A DNA stretch of 64,000 nt from an uncultured Roseiflexaceae bacterium (GCA_937988885.1 CALKHR010000033.1:1-64000); one strand, 5' to 3'. Numbered from the stretch's first letter, positions 1 to 9,724 are shown. Made by a program: numbers and translations. The notes: generated from the sequence alone by a model not told the origin.

Positions 1-200
1 TTAGGCAGAACGCTCATACCGTCTATTATGGCTTAACTTCGGATAGAACACAAGTGCTATCCGTGTGTGCCAGTGCGTTTCATTGGCTATTGAGGACGGC
101 ATGCATCCCCGGCCTAAAGGCACGGGGCTTTCTGCCGCCTTTTCTGAAATGCTACCACGCAATCGTAACTCACGCTACAATACTTTGACGATGGTATGGC
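1..200. other. Left edge, no complete gene
   Basis: No start-to-stop gene is supported here. One frame on the + strand stays open from the window edge to a stop near 191 but has no recognisable protein character. The only clear structure is the hairpin described at 97-136. Confidence 0.5.
97..136 (+). repeat. Hairpin resembling an IS200/IS605 right end, or a terminator
   Basis: An inner stem CCCCGGCC/GGCaCGGGG (107-127, loop TAAA) sits inside an outer arm CGGCA/TGCCG (97-101 and 132-136), followed by GCCTTTT. The stem and the CGGGGCTTTCTGCCG tail look like the imperfect hairpins at right ends of IS200/IS605-type transposons carrying tnpB. No tnpB lies inside the window, so the element would have to extend to the left. 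A plain rho-independent terminator for a gene left of the window explains it equally well. Confidence 0.4.
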
Positions 201-212
201 TTGAAGGATGTT

Positions 213-911
213 ATGCAGAAATCACAGATTCTCCTTGTTGAAGATACGCTCGATCTTGCGGCGGTGATTAGCGCCGAGTTGCGCGCTGCGGGCTTCGAGG
301 TGCAGCATACCGAGCAGGGTGAAGCGGCGCTGCAATTGCTGGCCAGCCAGTCCTACGATCTGCTGATCCTCGATTGGATGCTGCCCGATATCGCTGGGAT
401 CGAGGTGCTGCGCCAACTGCGGGGCGTTTCGGGTGTGCCGGTGCTAATGCTGACGGCCCGCGACACCGAACTGGACCGCGTGCTCGGCCTTGAGCTCGGG
501 GCCGACGATTACCTCACCAAGCCGTTTAGCATGCGCGAGTTGGTTGCGCGGGTGCGCGCGCTCCTGCGTCGTCGCTCGCTAATCGAGCAGACGCTGCAGG
601 CCGATCAGAGCCGCAATCAGGGTGTGCTCGAACTGGGAGAACTGCGCATCGATCCGCAGGCGCACCAGGCCACCATTGGCGGACGGGAGCTTGATCTAAG
701 CCGCACCGAGTTCGCGCTGCTCTATCTGTTGGCGAGCAATCCGGGCCGCGTGTTTAGCCGCGCCTATCTGCTCGATACGCTCTGGAGCGAGCAGTACGTC
801 AGCGGCGACCGCTCGGTCGATAACGCGGTGCTGCGACTGCGCCGCAAGATCGAGCCGTTCGGCAAACATCTCGAAACGGTGTGGGGCGTCGGTTACCGTT
901 GGCAGCGCTAG
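213..911 (+). CDS. OmpR/PhoB-type response regulator
   Basis: A 232-residue two-domain regulator. The receiver domain (about 1-120) keeps the acidic pair near 10-11, the phosphoacceptor Asp54 in LLILDWMLPD, the Thr of MLTAR and the Lys of LTKPF. The C-terminal half (about 135-232) is a winged helix ending in the usual VWGVGYRW motif. An upstream TTG at 201 is possible, but AAGGA at 204-208 lies at good spacing before ATG 213, which I prefer. The kinase gene begins 11 bases after its stop, so the two form a two-component pair that probably controls the transporters downstream. Confidence 0.93.
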   Translation: MQKSQILLVEDTLDLAAVISAELRAAGFEVQHTEQGEAALQLLASQSYDLLILDWMLPDIAGIEVLRQLRGVSGVPVLMLTARDTELDRVLGLELGADDYLTKPFSMRELVARVRALLRRRSLIEQTLQADQSRNQGVLELGELRIDPQAHQATIGGRELDLSRTEFALLYLLASNPGRVFSRAYLLDTLWSEQYVSGDRSVDNAVLRLRRKIEPFGKHLETVWGVGYRWQR

Positions 912-922
912 AGGTTGGTGTT

Positions 923-2431
923 ATGCGTGCATTGTTGCTGAGCGCCTCGTGGTTGCGCACGCTGTGCGAGGTCGCGCTCCTGTTCGCCTGCTTGGTTGCG
1001 CTCAGTAGCCTAATCTATCAGGGGCAGGTCGAGCAATGGTGGGAACCGACGATTATGTTTTTGGTCAACCCGCTCTGCGCGCTCTACTACAGCTTGCGCT
1101 TGAGGATCCCGACAGGTTCGTGGTTGCGCCAACTGCTGCTGGAATCCGCCAGCATCCTGCTCTTCTCGTTACTGACCGCGACGGTGATTTACCCATCGTG
1201 GCTCACCCTGCTTGAGCATAATCCGCGCTACAACTCGTATCTGCTCACCTTCTTGTTCTTTTTCCTGTTCCTCTTCCCCTATATGTTCTTCCGTGGGATG
1301 GTGCGCCTGATCCGCTGGTGGCGGGATCGCAGCCAACGCACACTGCTCTGGTCGCTGGTGAACAGCCATGTGATCGTGGTGGTGGTGCTTCAGCTGTTGC
1401 TGATCGTGCCGCTGAGCATCTTCACGCTTCGCAATCAGATTCTCGCTGCTAATCCGCCCGATGCGTTGTTTGCGCAGGTGCTCTACCGCCTGCAACAGTT
1501 GCTGCCCGTGATCGGCATTGTGATTCTGCTGGCGGTGGCGATTCTGATCGGTTTTTTGCCGTTCGCGTTTATCGTCTCGTACCTGTTCGCTCGCCGTATC
1601 CGCCGCCGCCTCGATGCGCTGCTGACGGCGGCCCACGCGATGCGCGATGGCGATTACAGCGTGCGAATCCCTGTCACGGGCCACGACGAGATCAGCACGC
1701 TCCAGACCGATTTCAACCGCATGGGCAGCCAGCTTGAGCAGCAGTTTCACGCGTTGCAAAGCGAACGCGAGACGGTTTCACGCCTGCTCAGCACACGCCG
1801 CGAAATGATGGCGAACGTTTCGCACGAGTTGCGCACGCCGATCGCGGTGCTGCGCGCCCAGATCGAGGCGGCCCAGCGCCAGAACACGATGATCGATCCT
1901 GAACTGTTGCACCGCGATGTGCTGCACCTTCAGCGGCTTGTTGATGATCTGGTTGCGCTGGCCCAGACCGAAACCGAGCAGTTGAGCCTGCGCTTGGAGC
2001 CGACCTCGGTCAATCAGGCGCTCACTCGCATCGTCGAGAGCTTGACGCCGCTGGCTTGGCGGCAGCAGAAGGTCGAGATCGTGAGCGAACTGGCGCCCGA
2101 CGCGCCGCTGCTGCTGATCGACCAGACCCGCTTCGAGCAGATTATCCTTAACCTGCTGCACAACGCGCTGCGCTACACCGGGCCAGGCGGTGTGATCCTG
2201 CTGCGCAGCGATGCCCAGGGCCAGATCGAGATCCGCGATACTGGCAGCGGCATCGCGCCCGACGACCTGCCGCACATCTGGGAGCGCTACTACCGCGATC
2301 CCGAACAGGGCGGCAGCGGCTTGGGCCTCACGCTGGTGCACTCCTTGGTGAGCGCGATGGGCGGCACCATCGCTGTCGAGAGCGCCTTGGGTGAGGGCAC
2401 GAGCTTCACGATCACGCTGCCGCGCGCCTAG
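923..2431 (+). CDS. Membrane sensor histidine kinase
   Basis: A 502-residue kinase with about six hydrophobic segments in the first 230 residues, a HAMP-like linker (IRRRLDALLTAAHAMRDGD), the dimerisation/phosphoacceptor site with His301 in NVSHELRTP, and a C-terminal ATPase with N-box (NLLHNALRYT), G1 (DTGSGI) and G2 (GGSGLGLTLV) motifs. ATG 923 has GAGG eight bases upstream; an earlier GTG at 881 lies inside the regulator gene and is unlikely. It is the partner of the preceding regulator. The ligand is unknown; the poly-TM input region and an exporter immediately downstream resemble cell-envelope stress systems. Confidence 0.92.
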   Translation: MRALLLSASWLRTLCEVALLFACLVALSSLIYQGQVEQWWEPTIMFLVNPLCALYYSLRLRIPTGSWLRQLLLESASILLFSLLTATVIYPSWLTLLEHNPRYNSYLLTFLFFFLFLFPYMFFRGMVRLIRWWRDRSQRTLLWSLVNSHVIVVVVLQLLLIVPLSIFTLRNQILAANPPDALFAQVLYRLQQLLPVIGIVILLAVAILIGFLPFAFIVSYLFARRIRRRLDALLTAAHAMRDGDYSVRIPVTGHDEISTLQTDFNRMGSQLEQQFHALQSERETVSRLLSTRREMMANVSHELRTPIAVLRAQIEAAQRQNTMIDPELLHRDVLHLQRLVDDLVALAQTETEQLSLRLEPTSVNQALTRIVESLTPLAWRQQKVEIVSELAPDAPLLLIDQTRFEQIILNLLHNALRYTGPGGVILLRSDAQGQIEIRDTGSGIAPDDLPHIWERYYRDPEQGGSGLGLTLVHSLVSAMGGTIAVESALGEGTSFTITLPRA

Positions 2432-2562
2432 TCGCCCTCCTGCGTAAGGCAACAAACTCCCCGTAGTTCGCCACAGATGCGACAAAGTTGCGACAATTCT
2501 TCAAAGTTCTTGCGACAAGTGCCTGCCACAATACAGACAATAACAATCTGAAGGAGTGTGGC

Positions 2563-3258
2563 ATGACACAACATAACGTAACTTCCGCACTGATGGTGCG
2601 AGATATCACCCGGAGCCTGCCCCTGGCGGGCAACGAACTGCCGATTCTGCACGGCATCAGCTTCGCGCTCAAGCAGGGCGATTCGTTGGCGATCACTGGC
2701 CCGTCCGGCTCGGGCAAATCGACGCTGCTGGGCATTCTGGCGGGCTTGGATACGCCCAACAGCGGTGAGGTGTGGCTGGCGGGCCAGAATATCGCTCGGC
2801 TCAACGAGAACCAGTTGGCCCGCTTCCGCAACCGCTATATCGGCATGGTCTTTCAGTCGTTTAACCTCATCCCCACGCTGACCGCGCTTGAAAACGTCGA
2901 GTTGCCGCTGTTTGCGCAAGCCAACCAGCGCAACACCCGCCAACGCGCTCAGGAACTGTTGGAGATGGTTGGGTTGGGTGATCGACTGCATCATCTGCCG
3001 GGTCAGCTTTCCGGTGGACAGCAGCAGCGTGTGGCGATCGCTCGGGCGCTGATCAATCAGCCGGACCTGCTGATCGCCGATGAGCCGACCGGCAACCTCG
3101 ACAGCGCGACGGGCAAGGCGATCCTGGCGTTGTTCGAGCGCTTGCAGGCCGAACTGAACTTGAGCGTGATCATTGCGACCCACGACCCGCAGGTGGCGCG
3201 GCGCGCCGATCAGCGTCTGCACATCATCGATGGCAGGCTGGCCGAGGTGCAGCAATGA
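2563..3258 (+). CDS. ABC transporter ATPase, LolD/YbbA type
   Basis: A 231-residue ATPase with Walker A GPSGSGKST (about 46-54), signature LSGGQQQR, Walker B LLIADEPTGNLD and the H-loop in IATHDP. The GNLD motif and length are typical of LolD/MacB/YbbA ATPases that pair with FtsX-type permeases. ATG 2563 has a perfect AAGGAG (2551-2556) six bases upstream, so the longer frame from 2488 is rejected. Its stop overlaps the start of the permease gene (ATGA), showing translational coupling. It energises a mechanotransmission-type exporter; the substrate cannot be read from sequence. Confidence 0.93.
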   Translation: MTQHNVTSALMVRDITRSLPLAGNELPILHGISFALKQGDSLAITGPSGSGKSTLLGILAGLDTPNSGEVWLAGQNIARLNENQLARFRNRYIGMVFQSFNLIPTLTALENVELPLFAQANQRNTRQRAQELLEMVGLGDRLHHLPGQLSGGQQQRVAIARALINQPDLLIADEPTGNLDSATGKAILALFERLQAELNLSVIIATHDPQVARRADQRLHIIDGRLAEVQQ

Positions 3259-5696
3259 TGCGTCTTGCTGTGCTGTTGCGCTATGCTGTGCGCTCGCTGC
3301 GCCGCGATGCGACCAGAAGCTTCTTGGCGATCCTGAGCATCACCGTGGGCGTGCTCTCGCTGGTCAGCATGCAACTTTTCTCGTTTAACTTGCTGTTCGG
3401 CCCGCTCTTCGATGATCGGCAGCAGATCGGCGGTGATGCGCAGATCAAGCCCGCTGAAGCCGGGCAGACCTTCGACCCAACAGAGCTAGCACGTTTCGCG
3501 CAGTGGCAGGTCGAGGGCGTGCTGAGCGACTATGCGCCGCTCTCCTTCACCACCGCCAGCTTTCTGCGCACCTCCGATAATGGTCGCGTCAGCTTTGTTT
3601 CGGGCGTGCTGGGCATCGATGCGCGCTACCCGCTGCTGGGCAATCTGCGGCTGCGCGAGCCAGCACAGGCCTCCATCGCGGAACTGCTAGCCGATCCGAA
3701 TGCAGCGCTGATCACCCGCGAACTGGCCGATGAGCGGGGCTTGCGCTTGGGCGATACGATTGTGCTGAATGGCAAGCAAGCGCCGACTTCCTTCAGCATA
3801 CGCGGGATCCTGAAGGAGACGCCCGATCACCGTGGCGATGGCGTCTACGTGGGCCTCGACGGCGCCGCGCGCCTGATGGGGCCGAATCCCGTCAACTCCG
3901 TTGTGGTGCTCTGGCCCGACCAGAGCAGCGCGCTCCAGCAGATCGAGCTGTTGGGCTACCGTGTGCAGTTGGTGCGCACGCCCGAGGAGCGGAAGGAGGA
4001 ATCGGAGACCTACCGCATCCTCGATGTGATGTTCAAGGGCGCCGGAGTGATGGGCCTGTTGGTCGGCGGGATGAGCGTGGCCAGCACGCTGCAAGTGATG
4101 CTGCAACGCCGCAAACAGGAGATCGCCATCCTGAAAACGCTCGGATTCCAGCGCCGCGATCTGCTCGGCCTGATCTGCCTGGAAGCGGGTCTGCTTGGTC
4201 TGATCGGCGGCCTGCTCGGCACCGCGATCGGCACCTGGATCACCTACATGCTGTTTGAGTTGCTGATGTCGGGCGGCACAATGATGCTGACGTGGTCGCC
4301 CCATCCGCAGGTGTTGGTCGGCGGTGTGTTGGTCGGCGTGTTGACGGCGATTATCTTCGGCATCCAAGCCATTCTTGGGCTGAGCAATACCCGCCCGATC
4401 TCTATTCTGCGCGATCTGCCGAGCGTGCCCGGCAAAGCGGAGCGGATCGGGCAACTCGGGATGTACGCGCTGCTGATGCTGGTGTTCGCCAGCGTGATCA
4501 GTATGATGTTCGGCTCGTGGATGGACGGGATCGGCTTGGTGCTGCTCGGTGGCTTGGCGCTGATGCTGCTGCGAGGCCTGTTCTGGCTGGTGCTGTGGTG
4601 CTGCCTGCGCCTGCCGCAGCCCTTCAGCCCGATTTTGCGGATCGCGCAGAGCAGCCTGCGCAAACGCATTCACTCGGCCACGCTGGCTGTGATCGCCTTG
4701 TGCGTGGGCACCTACGCGGTTTCGCTGGCGGTGACGGTGATCAGCGATGCCCAAACCACCCTGGCGGAATCGCAGCGCAGCGATGATGGCTACAACTTGC
4801 TGATCTTCACCGAGCAGGCCAACGAATCCGTCGCCTACGTCGCGCTGCAAGCCCAGCAGAGTCGCGCGATCATCACGATCGACAGCTTGAGCGCTACGCT
4901 CCAAGGGAGCGAGGTGGAGCTTGAAGGGCGCACGCTGGCCGACCTCAACCACGACATCACCGTGAGCGGCACCTGGGATGAACAGGGCGTGCTGATGCCC
5001 GAAGAGCGCGCCGATGAGTATCAGATCGGCGACTGGATCGAGCTAACTATTGGCGATCAGACACTCGATTTGCAGGTGGCGGGCTTCTACTCCAGCGATC
5101 CCGAGCAGAGCATTCTGCCAACCACCGATGCGTTGATCGTTTCTCGCGAGCTGGCCCGCCAATTCGACCCGCAGGTTCGCTTGATGGCGATGTTCGACGC
5201 CGCCGTGCTGGATGCGACGACAACGCAGCTCGGCCAAGCCTTGCCGGAGGCGCTGGTCTTTAGCCGCGCCGATCTGAATGCTCGCCTGAGTAGCTCGTAT
5301 GCCGCGATCCACCGTTTTGCCGTCTCCTTGGGCGGCCTCGCCTTCTTGACGGGCGCGGTGTTGATCGCCAATAGCGCTGGCCTCAACGCCTTGCAACGCC
5401 GCCGCGAGATCGGCATCCTCAAGGCGGTTGGCTACGGGCGGCGGCAGGTGCAACTGCTGCTGTTGAGCGAATACGCTCTGCTCGGCATCATCGCTGGCAT
5501 CTTCGGGGTGATCGGTGTGGTGGTCACGGTGTTCGGGCTGCGCACCGTGATGCAGATCGACACTATCACCGTGCGGCCTGGCCTGTTGAGCGTGTTGCTG
5601 CTCGGCTCGACGCTAATCGCCGTCGGTAGCGCGGCGGTGGTGCTGTGGGAGGCTAGTCGCCTGCGTCCGCTCGAGATCTTCCGTCTTGAGACGTAG
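3255..5696 (+). CDS. FtsX-family ABC permease, YbbP-like
   Basis: An 813-residue permease with two FtsX modules. There is an N-terminal transmembrane segment followed by a MacB-like periplasmic domain (about 45-250), a first group of membrane helices (about 255-370), further helices and a second extracellular domain in the middle, and a final FtsX module (about 690-805). Both modules carry the short helix motif RRREIGILKAVGY or RRKQEIAILKTLGF preceding membrane helices. The size and duplication match YbbP (about 800 residues), which works with YbbA. The gene overlaps the ATPase by four bases. A hairpin terminator follows at 5764-5805. Confidence 0.9.
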   Translation: MMRLAVLLRYAVRSLRRDATRSFLAILSITVGVLSLVSMQLFSFNLLFGPLFDDRQQIGGDAQIKPAEAGQTFDPTELARFAQWQVEGVLSDYAPLSFTTASFLRTSDNGRVSFVSGVLGIDARYPLLGNLRLREPAQASIAELLADPNAALITRELADERGLRLGDTIVLNGKQAPTSFSIRGILKETPDHRGDGVYVGLDGAARLMGPNPVNSVVVLWPDQSSALQQIELLGYRVQLVRTPEERKEESETYRILDVMFKGAGVMGLLVGGMSVASTLQVMLQRRKQEIAILKTLGFQRRDLLGLICLEAGLLGLIGGLLGTAIGTWITYMLFELLMSGGTMMLTWSPHPQVLVGGVLVGVLTAIIFGIQAILGLSNTRPISILRDLPSVPGKAERIGQLGMYALLMLVFASVISMMFGSWMDGIGLVLLGGLALMLLRGLFWLVLWCCLRLPQPFSPILRIAQSSLRKRIHSATLAVIALCVGTYAVSLAVTVISDAQTTLAESQRSDDGYNLLIFTEQANESVAYVALQAQQSRAIITIDSLSATLQGSEVELEGRTLADLNHDITVSGTWDEQGVLMPEERADEYQIGDWIELTIGDQTLDLQVAGFYSSDPEQSILPTTDALIVSRELARQFDPQVRLMAMFDAAVLDATTTQLGQALPEALVFSRADLNARLSSSYAAIHRFAVSLGGLAFLTGAVLIANSAGLNALQRRREIGILKAVGYGRRQVQLLLLSEYALLGIIAGIFGVIGVVVTVFGLRTVMQIDTITVRPGLLSVLLLGSTLIAVGSAAVVLWEASRLRPLEIFRLET

Positions 5697-5716
5697 AGAA
5701 CCAAAACAACTCGATA

Positions 5717-5805
5717 CGCCGTTGGGCAAATTGATGCGCTAACGGCGCCAACTTGCAAAAAATGGCATCTCCCTAGAAAATCACATCTCTAGGGTGATGC
5801 CTTTT
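5717..5805 (+). terminator. Tandem hairpins ending the first ABC operon
   Basis: A first stem CGCCGTT/AACGGCG (5717-5723 with 5741-5747) is followed by a stronger one, GGCATCtCCCTAGA pairing with TCTAGGGtGATGCC (about 5764-5801), then TTTT. It ends the operon of 213-5696 and separates it from the next exporter. Confidence 0.8.
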
Positions 5806-5865
5806 CGTGTAATCTACGTATACTAAAGGGCGGAACCAGGATCTTAACTTATCAGTGGAAGAAAC

Positions 5866-6852
5866 ATGACTTCATTGTTAGTGGAAGCGCACGGGCTTCG
5901 TAAAGTGTATCGACGCGCCAAAGCCGAGCCGTTGGTTGCTGTTGATCATGTCGATTTGGCGGTCGAGCGCGGCGAGATCTTTAGTTTGCTCGGGCCGAAC
6001 GGGGCGGGGAAGACCACCACGATCTCGATGTTGTCGGGCTTGGTGAAGCCGAGCGAGGGCGATGCCACGATCGACGGCTATTCGATCACGCGGCAGCCCA
6101 TCGCGGCCAAGCAGCGGCTTGGCATCGTGCCGCAGGAGATCGCCCTGTACGACCGTTTTTCGCCGTTGCACAACCTGCAATTTTTCGGCAAGCTCTACGG
6201 CCTGCGCGGCAAAGAGCTCGATATGCGCATCGACGAGGTGCTGGAACTGGTTGACCTGACCTCGCGGCGCAACGATCCGGTTCAGACCTTCTCCGGCGGC
6301 ATGAAGCGGCGCGTTAATATCGCGGCTGGCTTGCTGCACCGCCCCGCGCTGCTGTTTATGGATGAGCCAACCGTCGGCATCGACCCGCAGAACCGTCGTC
6401 GTGTCCTCGATCTGATCAAGCATCTGCGCGACCAATACGGCATCACCGTGTTCTACACCTCGCATCTGATGGAGGAGGTGCAGGAGCTGAGCGATCGGAT
6501 CGCGATCGTCGATCACGGGCGCTTGATCGCGCTCGGCACCCTACGTGAACTCGTTCAGCAGATCGGCGAGGAAGATCGGATCACGCTGCAGATCGCGCAG
6601 CCGACACTTCCTCCGCAGTTGCTCGATCAGCTTCACGCTGCGTTTCCCGCCCCCGTTCGGCTTGATATCCAGCACGATGCCGAGCAGAACAGCACCATCC
6701 TGCAAATGTTCGCCAAACAGGGCCGCAAACAACTACCCCAACTGCTGCAACTGCTCAACGATGCAGAACTTGAGGTGCATTCGATTGAGCTGCGGGAACC
6801 CGATTTAGAGGCGGTATTCTTGGCCTTGACGGGCCGTCAGTTGCGGGATTAG
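5866..6852 (+). CDS. ABC transporter ATPase, CcmA/DrrA type
   Basis: A 328-residue ATPase with Walker A GPNGAGKTT, signature FSGGMKRR, Walker B LLFMDEPTVGID and a switch His in TSHLMEEV. After the nucleotide-binding domain (about 1-235) comes a C-terminal extension of about 90 residues, as in ABC-2 exporters for drugs, polymers or hydrophobic compounds. ATG 5866 is preceded by a weak GGAAGA. The two permease genes follow within a few bases, so the three form one heteromeric ABC-2 exporter. Confidence 0.92.
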   Translation: MTSLLVEAHGLRKVYRRAKAEPLVAVDHVDLAVERGEIFSLLGPNGAGKTTTISMLSGLVKPSEGDATIDGYSITRQPIAAKQRLGIVPQEIALYDRFSPLHNLQFFGKLYGLRGKELDMRIDEVLELVDLTSRRNDPVQTFSGGMKRRVNIAAGLLHRPALLFMDEPTVGIDPQNRRRVLDLIKHLRDQYGITVFYTSHLMEEVQELSDRIAIVDHGRLIALGTLRELVQQIGEEDRITLQIAQPTLPPQLLDQLHAAFPAPVRLDIQHDAEQNSTILQMFAKQGRKQLPQLLQLLNDAELEVHSIELREPDLEAVFLALTGRQLRD

Positions 6853-6856
6853 CGGT

Positions 6857-8185
6857 ATGTACAAACTTTGGACCATTATCTCCAACGAGATATTTCAGAT
6901 TTACAGCGACCGCAACGCGCTGTTGATTCTGTTGTTGACACCGCTGGCAGTTGCATCGCTGATCGGCTTTGCGTTCAGCGATGTTGCTGGTGAGACGATT
7001 GGCATCAGCAACATCCCGGTGGCATTGGTGAACCACGACCAAGCGGTCGATCAGGGGGAGCAGCGCATCGCGATGGGTGAGAGCTTTACCAAGGTCTTTG
7101 TGCCGCCCGCGGATGCCACGGAGCAGGAGTTGCTCGATAACGAGGTGTGGCGCTTGACCGATGCGGTGCTGCTCGCCGATGAGCGCGAGGCGCGCGCGGG
7201 TGTCGATGATGGGCGCTACGTTGCCGCGCTGATCATCCCCAGCGATTTTAGCGCCAACATGTCGCAACTCTACACCACCTTCGAGAGTCATCCATCGACG
7301 ATTGAACTGTATGCCAATGCCGAATCTCCGGTGTTGGCGGCCATTGTCGAGGCGATCGCGACGAGTGTTGCTACACGCATGAACGCTGGCTCGATCGCGA
7401 TCAGTTCCAGCATCGGCTCGCTGATCGAGCTATCGGCGAGCGATCCTGAGTTAGCGCTGCAGTTGCAACAAGCCGATGAACTGGGCCTGTTTGAGCAGGA
7501 TTTTTCCCAAGCGTTTAGCCAAGAGGATCAGATCCGCTTCGAGCGCCAGGATATTAGCGGGAACGTTGCGCGCTTCAACCCGTTTATGATGTTTGGCGCT
7601 GGTCAGGCGGTCTTTTTTATGATGTTTACGGCGATGGCCACCATGAACTCGATCCTGAGAGAGCGTCGCGAGGGCTTGCTGGCGCGACAATTAGCGACCC
7701 CCACCGATCCAGGGTTGGTGCTTTTAGCTCGGATGCTGAGCTCGGTCTGCATCTGTTTTGTCCAGGTGGGCATGCTGCTGTGCGCGATGAACGTGATCGG
7801 CTCGCTCTTTGAGGGCAGATGGTCGTGGATGTACGGCAACGCCATCGGTCTGTTGATCGTCACTGTGCTCGCCATTGCATGGGCCGCCTCGGGTTTCGCC
7901 TCGATTGTGACATCGCTGGCGAGGACGCCCGAGCAGGGCAATGTGATTGGCGGTGTGATCACGATTGCGATGGGCATGCTGGGTGGCGCGTTCTTCAACG
8001 TCTCCTCGCTAGGAGGGCTGGAGCTCGTCCGTTTCTTGAGCGTGAACTATTGGGGCGTGAGCGCGTTGATCCAGCTTGCGCAGGGTGAGAACGCGGTGCA
8101 ATCGCACTTGCTGGTGCTCACGGTGCTGGGCACCACGACGTTTGTGGCGGGCTTCCTTATTTTTCGAAAACGGTTGGAGGCCTAG
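6857..8185 (+). CDS. ABC-2 type permease, subunit 1
   Basis: A 442-residue permease with one N-terminal membrane helix (about 22-42), a long extracytoplasmic region (about 45-240) and five or so C-terminal helices. This is the layout of the ABC-2 family (YhaP/NatB-like). The RERREGLLARQLATPT stretch between helices is the typical cytoplasmic coupling segment. It starts four bases after the ATPase stop. It probably heterodimerises with the next gene product. The exported substrate is unknown. Confidence 0.88.
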   Translation: MYKLWTIISNEIFQIYSDRNALLILLLTPLAVASLIGFAFSDVAGETIGISNIPVALVNHDQAVDQGEQRIAMGESFTKVFVPPADATEQELLDNEVWRLTDAVLLADEREARAGVDDGRYVAALIIPSDFSANMSQLYTTFESHPSTIELYANAESPVLAAIVEAIATSVATRMNAGSIAISSSIGSLIELSASDPELALQLQQADELGLFEQDFSQAFSQEDQIRFERQDISGNVARFNPFMMFGAGQAVFFMMFTAMATMNSILRERREGLLARQLATPTDPGLVLLARMLSSVCICFVQVGMLLCAMNVIGSLFEGRWSWMYGNAIGLLIVTVLAIAWAASGFASIVTSLARTPEQGNVIGGVITIAMGMLGGAFFNVSSLGGLELVRFLSVNYWGVSALIQLAQGENAVQSHLLVLTVLGTTTFVAGFLIFRKRLEA

Positions 8186-8188
8186 ACA

Positions 8189-9448
8189 ATGCGTTCTTTG
8201 TTGCTCATAGCTCTTAACGAACTGCGCGTGATGCTCACTGATCGCAGCATCTGGGTGAATATTGTGGTGGTGCCCCTGATCGCGGCGTTTGCGGCTGGAT
8301 GGGCCAACACTCCCTCCGATGACCCCGAGAGCATCGCGCCGCTGGTCGATATCGTCGATCTCGATGGCAGCGCCGATTCGCTGCGCTTTCGGGAACAACT
8401 GCTGTTGGTCAAGCCTCCTGTCCATGTTTGTCCGCCGCTGCCGGGCGCTCAGGTGGATGAGCGTTGTGGGTTGGATGGCGCGTCGCTCAGCCTAGAAGCG
8501 GCGCAGGAGCGTCTGCTCGGCGAGCAGGTCGATGCCACGCTGATCATTCCGGCTGGCTTCGCTACGGCCATTCAGGCGGGCGAACAGGTGAATGTGACGT
8601 TGCGCGCGAGCGCGGCGAGCCAGCAGGCCGACGCGATCCTGCAGACCTTGCAGACCACCGCGACACAACTCGGCTCGGTGCAGTTGGCGCAGCAGATGAA
8701 CGCTCAACTTGTCGCCAAGTTGACACTCGATCCGCAGACGCTGCAGCGCGCGGAGGCGCAACTGAGCGCCCGCACCGAGGCGCTATGGCAGAACCCGCCC
8801 GTGCAGATCGCGAAAACCTCGTCGGAGTTGACACTGAATACGGGCGCGCTGTCCGGCTTGAGCCAGTCGATCCCGGGCATGGGAAGCATGTACGTCCTGT
8901 TCTGCGTGTTGCCGCTCGCGCAGTCCTTCCTTCGCGACCGCAAGCAGTGGACGTTGCAGCGCCTCACCAGTATGCCGCTGCGCACCTCGGATATTTTGGG
9001 CGGGAAGTTGCTCGGGTATGCCGTCATCGGCTTGTTGCAGGTGTGCATCGTCTTTGGCTTTGGGATGCTGATGGGCCTGCGATTCGGTAGCGATCTGTTG
9101 GCGTTGCTTGCAGTTGTCCTGAGCTTCGTGGCGGCGATCACGGCGCTCGCCCTACTGATCAGCACTGTGGTGCAGACCGAGCAGCAGGCGTCCGGCCTTA
9201 ATCTGCTGCTGACGTTGTTGCTCGCGCCTTTGGGTGGCGCGTGGTGGCCGCTCGACATTGTGCCCGATTGGATGCGTGTGCTCGGCCATATCTCGCCGAT
9301 CGCGTGGGCGATGGACGCCTACAAGGCCATGATTTTCCGCAACGCCGGATTGGCGGTCGTGTGGCCCAGCGTGGCGGTTCTGAGCGCGATGGCAGTGCTC
9401 TTTTTTGGCATCGCGATTGTGCGGTTTCGTCGGAATCAAGCGAGGTAG
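8189..9448 (+). CDS. ABC-2 type permease, subunit 2
   Basis: A 419-residue protein with the same architecture as its upstream neighbour: N-terminal helix, large external domain (about 45-225), then about five helices. The segment DRKQWTLQRLTSMPLRTSDI is the equivalent coupling region. The two permeases share layout but little sequence, which suggests an old duplication and an obligate heterodimer. ATG 8189 lies three bases past the previous stop with GGAGG in the end of that gene as ribosome site. Confidence 0.88.
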   Translation: MRSLLLIALNELRVMLTDRSIWVNIVVVPLIAAFAAGWANTPSDDPESIAPLVDIVDLDGSADSLRFREQLLLVKPPVHVCPPLPGAQVDERCGLDGASLSLEAAQERLLGEQVDATLIIPAGFATAIQAGEQVNVTLRASAASQQADAILQTLQTTATQLGSVQLAQQMNAQLVAKLTLDPQTLQRAEAQLSARTEALWQNPPVQIAKTSSELTLNTGALSGLSQSIPGMGSMYVLFCVLPLAQSFLRDRKQWTLQRLTSMPLRTSDILGGKLLGYAVIGLLQVCIVFGFGMLMGLRFGSDLLALLAVVLSFVAAITALALLISTVVQTEQQASGLNLLLTLLLAPLGGAWWPLDIVPDWMRVLGHISPIAWAMDAYKAMIFRNAGLAVVWPSVAVLSAMAVLFFGIAIVRFRRNQAR

Positions 9449-9466
9449 TGAAGGTAGTGAGGTGGG

Positions 9467-9712
9467 ATGATGGAGGAGACGCTCACGATCGAGGCGCTCC
9501 AACAGCAGATCGCTGAATTGGAGGCGGAGTTGGCGCGCCTGCGCCCGTTGGAAGTTGCCGCAAACGAAGCCTACGCCTACTACAAGGGGCGGCGCGCTGG
9601 CTTTCCTCCCTCATATCCACGGGACATCCTGATAGCGGCCTTCGAACCCGATAAACCGCGCTCCAAGCAGAGCCGACCAAACAGCCCACCAACCGGCAGT
9701 CGGCGGAAGTGA
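9467..9712 (+). CDS. Small coiled-coil protein of unknown function
   Basis: An 81-residue product. Residues 5-27 form an amphipathic, Leu/Glu-rich helix (LQQQIAELEAELARLRPLE) likely to be a coiled coil. The tail (about 55-81) is rich in Pro, Ser, Arg and Lys and probably disordered. GAGGTGGG precedes ATG 9467. It follows the exporter genes by 18 bases and may be co-transcribed, but nothing shows that it belongs to the transporter. I do not recognise a family. Confidence 0.55.
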   Translation: MMEETLTIEALQQQIAELEAELARLRPLEVAANEAYAYYKGRRAGFPPSYPRDILIAAFEPDKPRSKQSRPNSPPTGSRRK

Positions 9713-9724
9713 AGCCAAAGCGGT

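Noticed and set aside
3687..4952. 421-codon frame on the - strand
   Set aside because: Antisense to the FtsX-type permease; composition (Gln/His/Ala-rich, no hydrophobic pattern) is that of a mirror frame.
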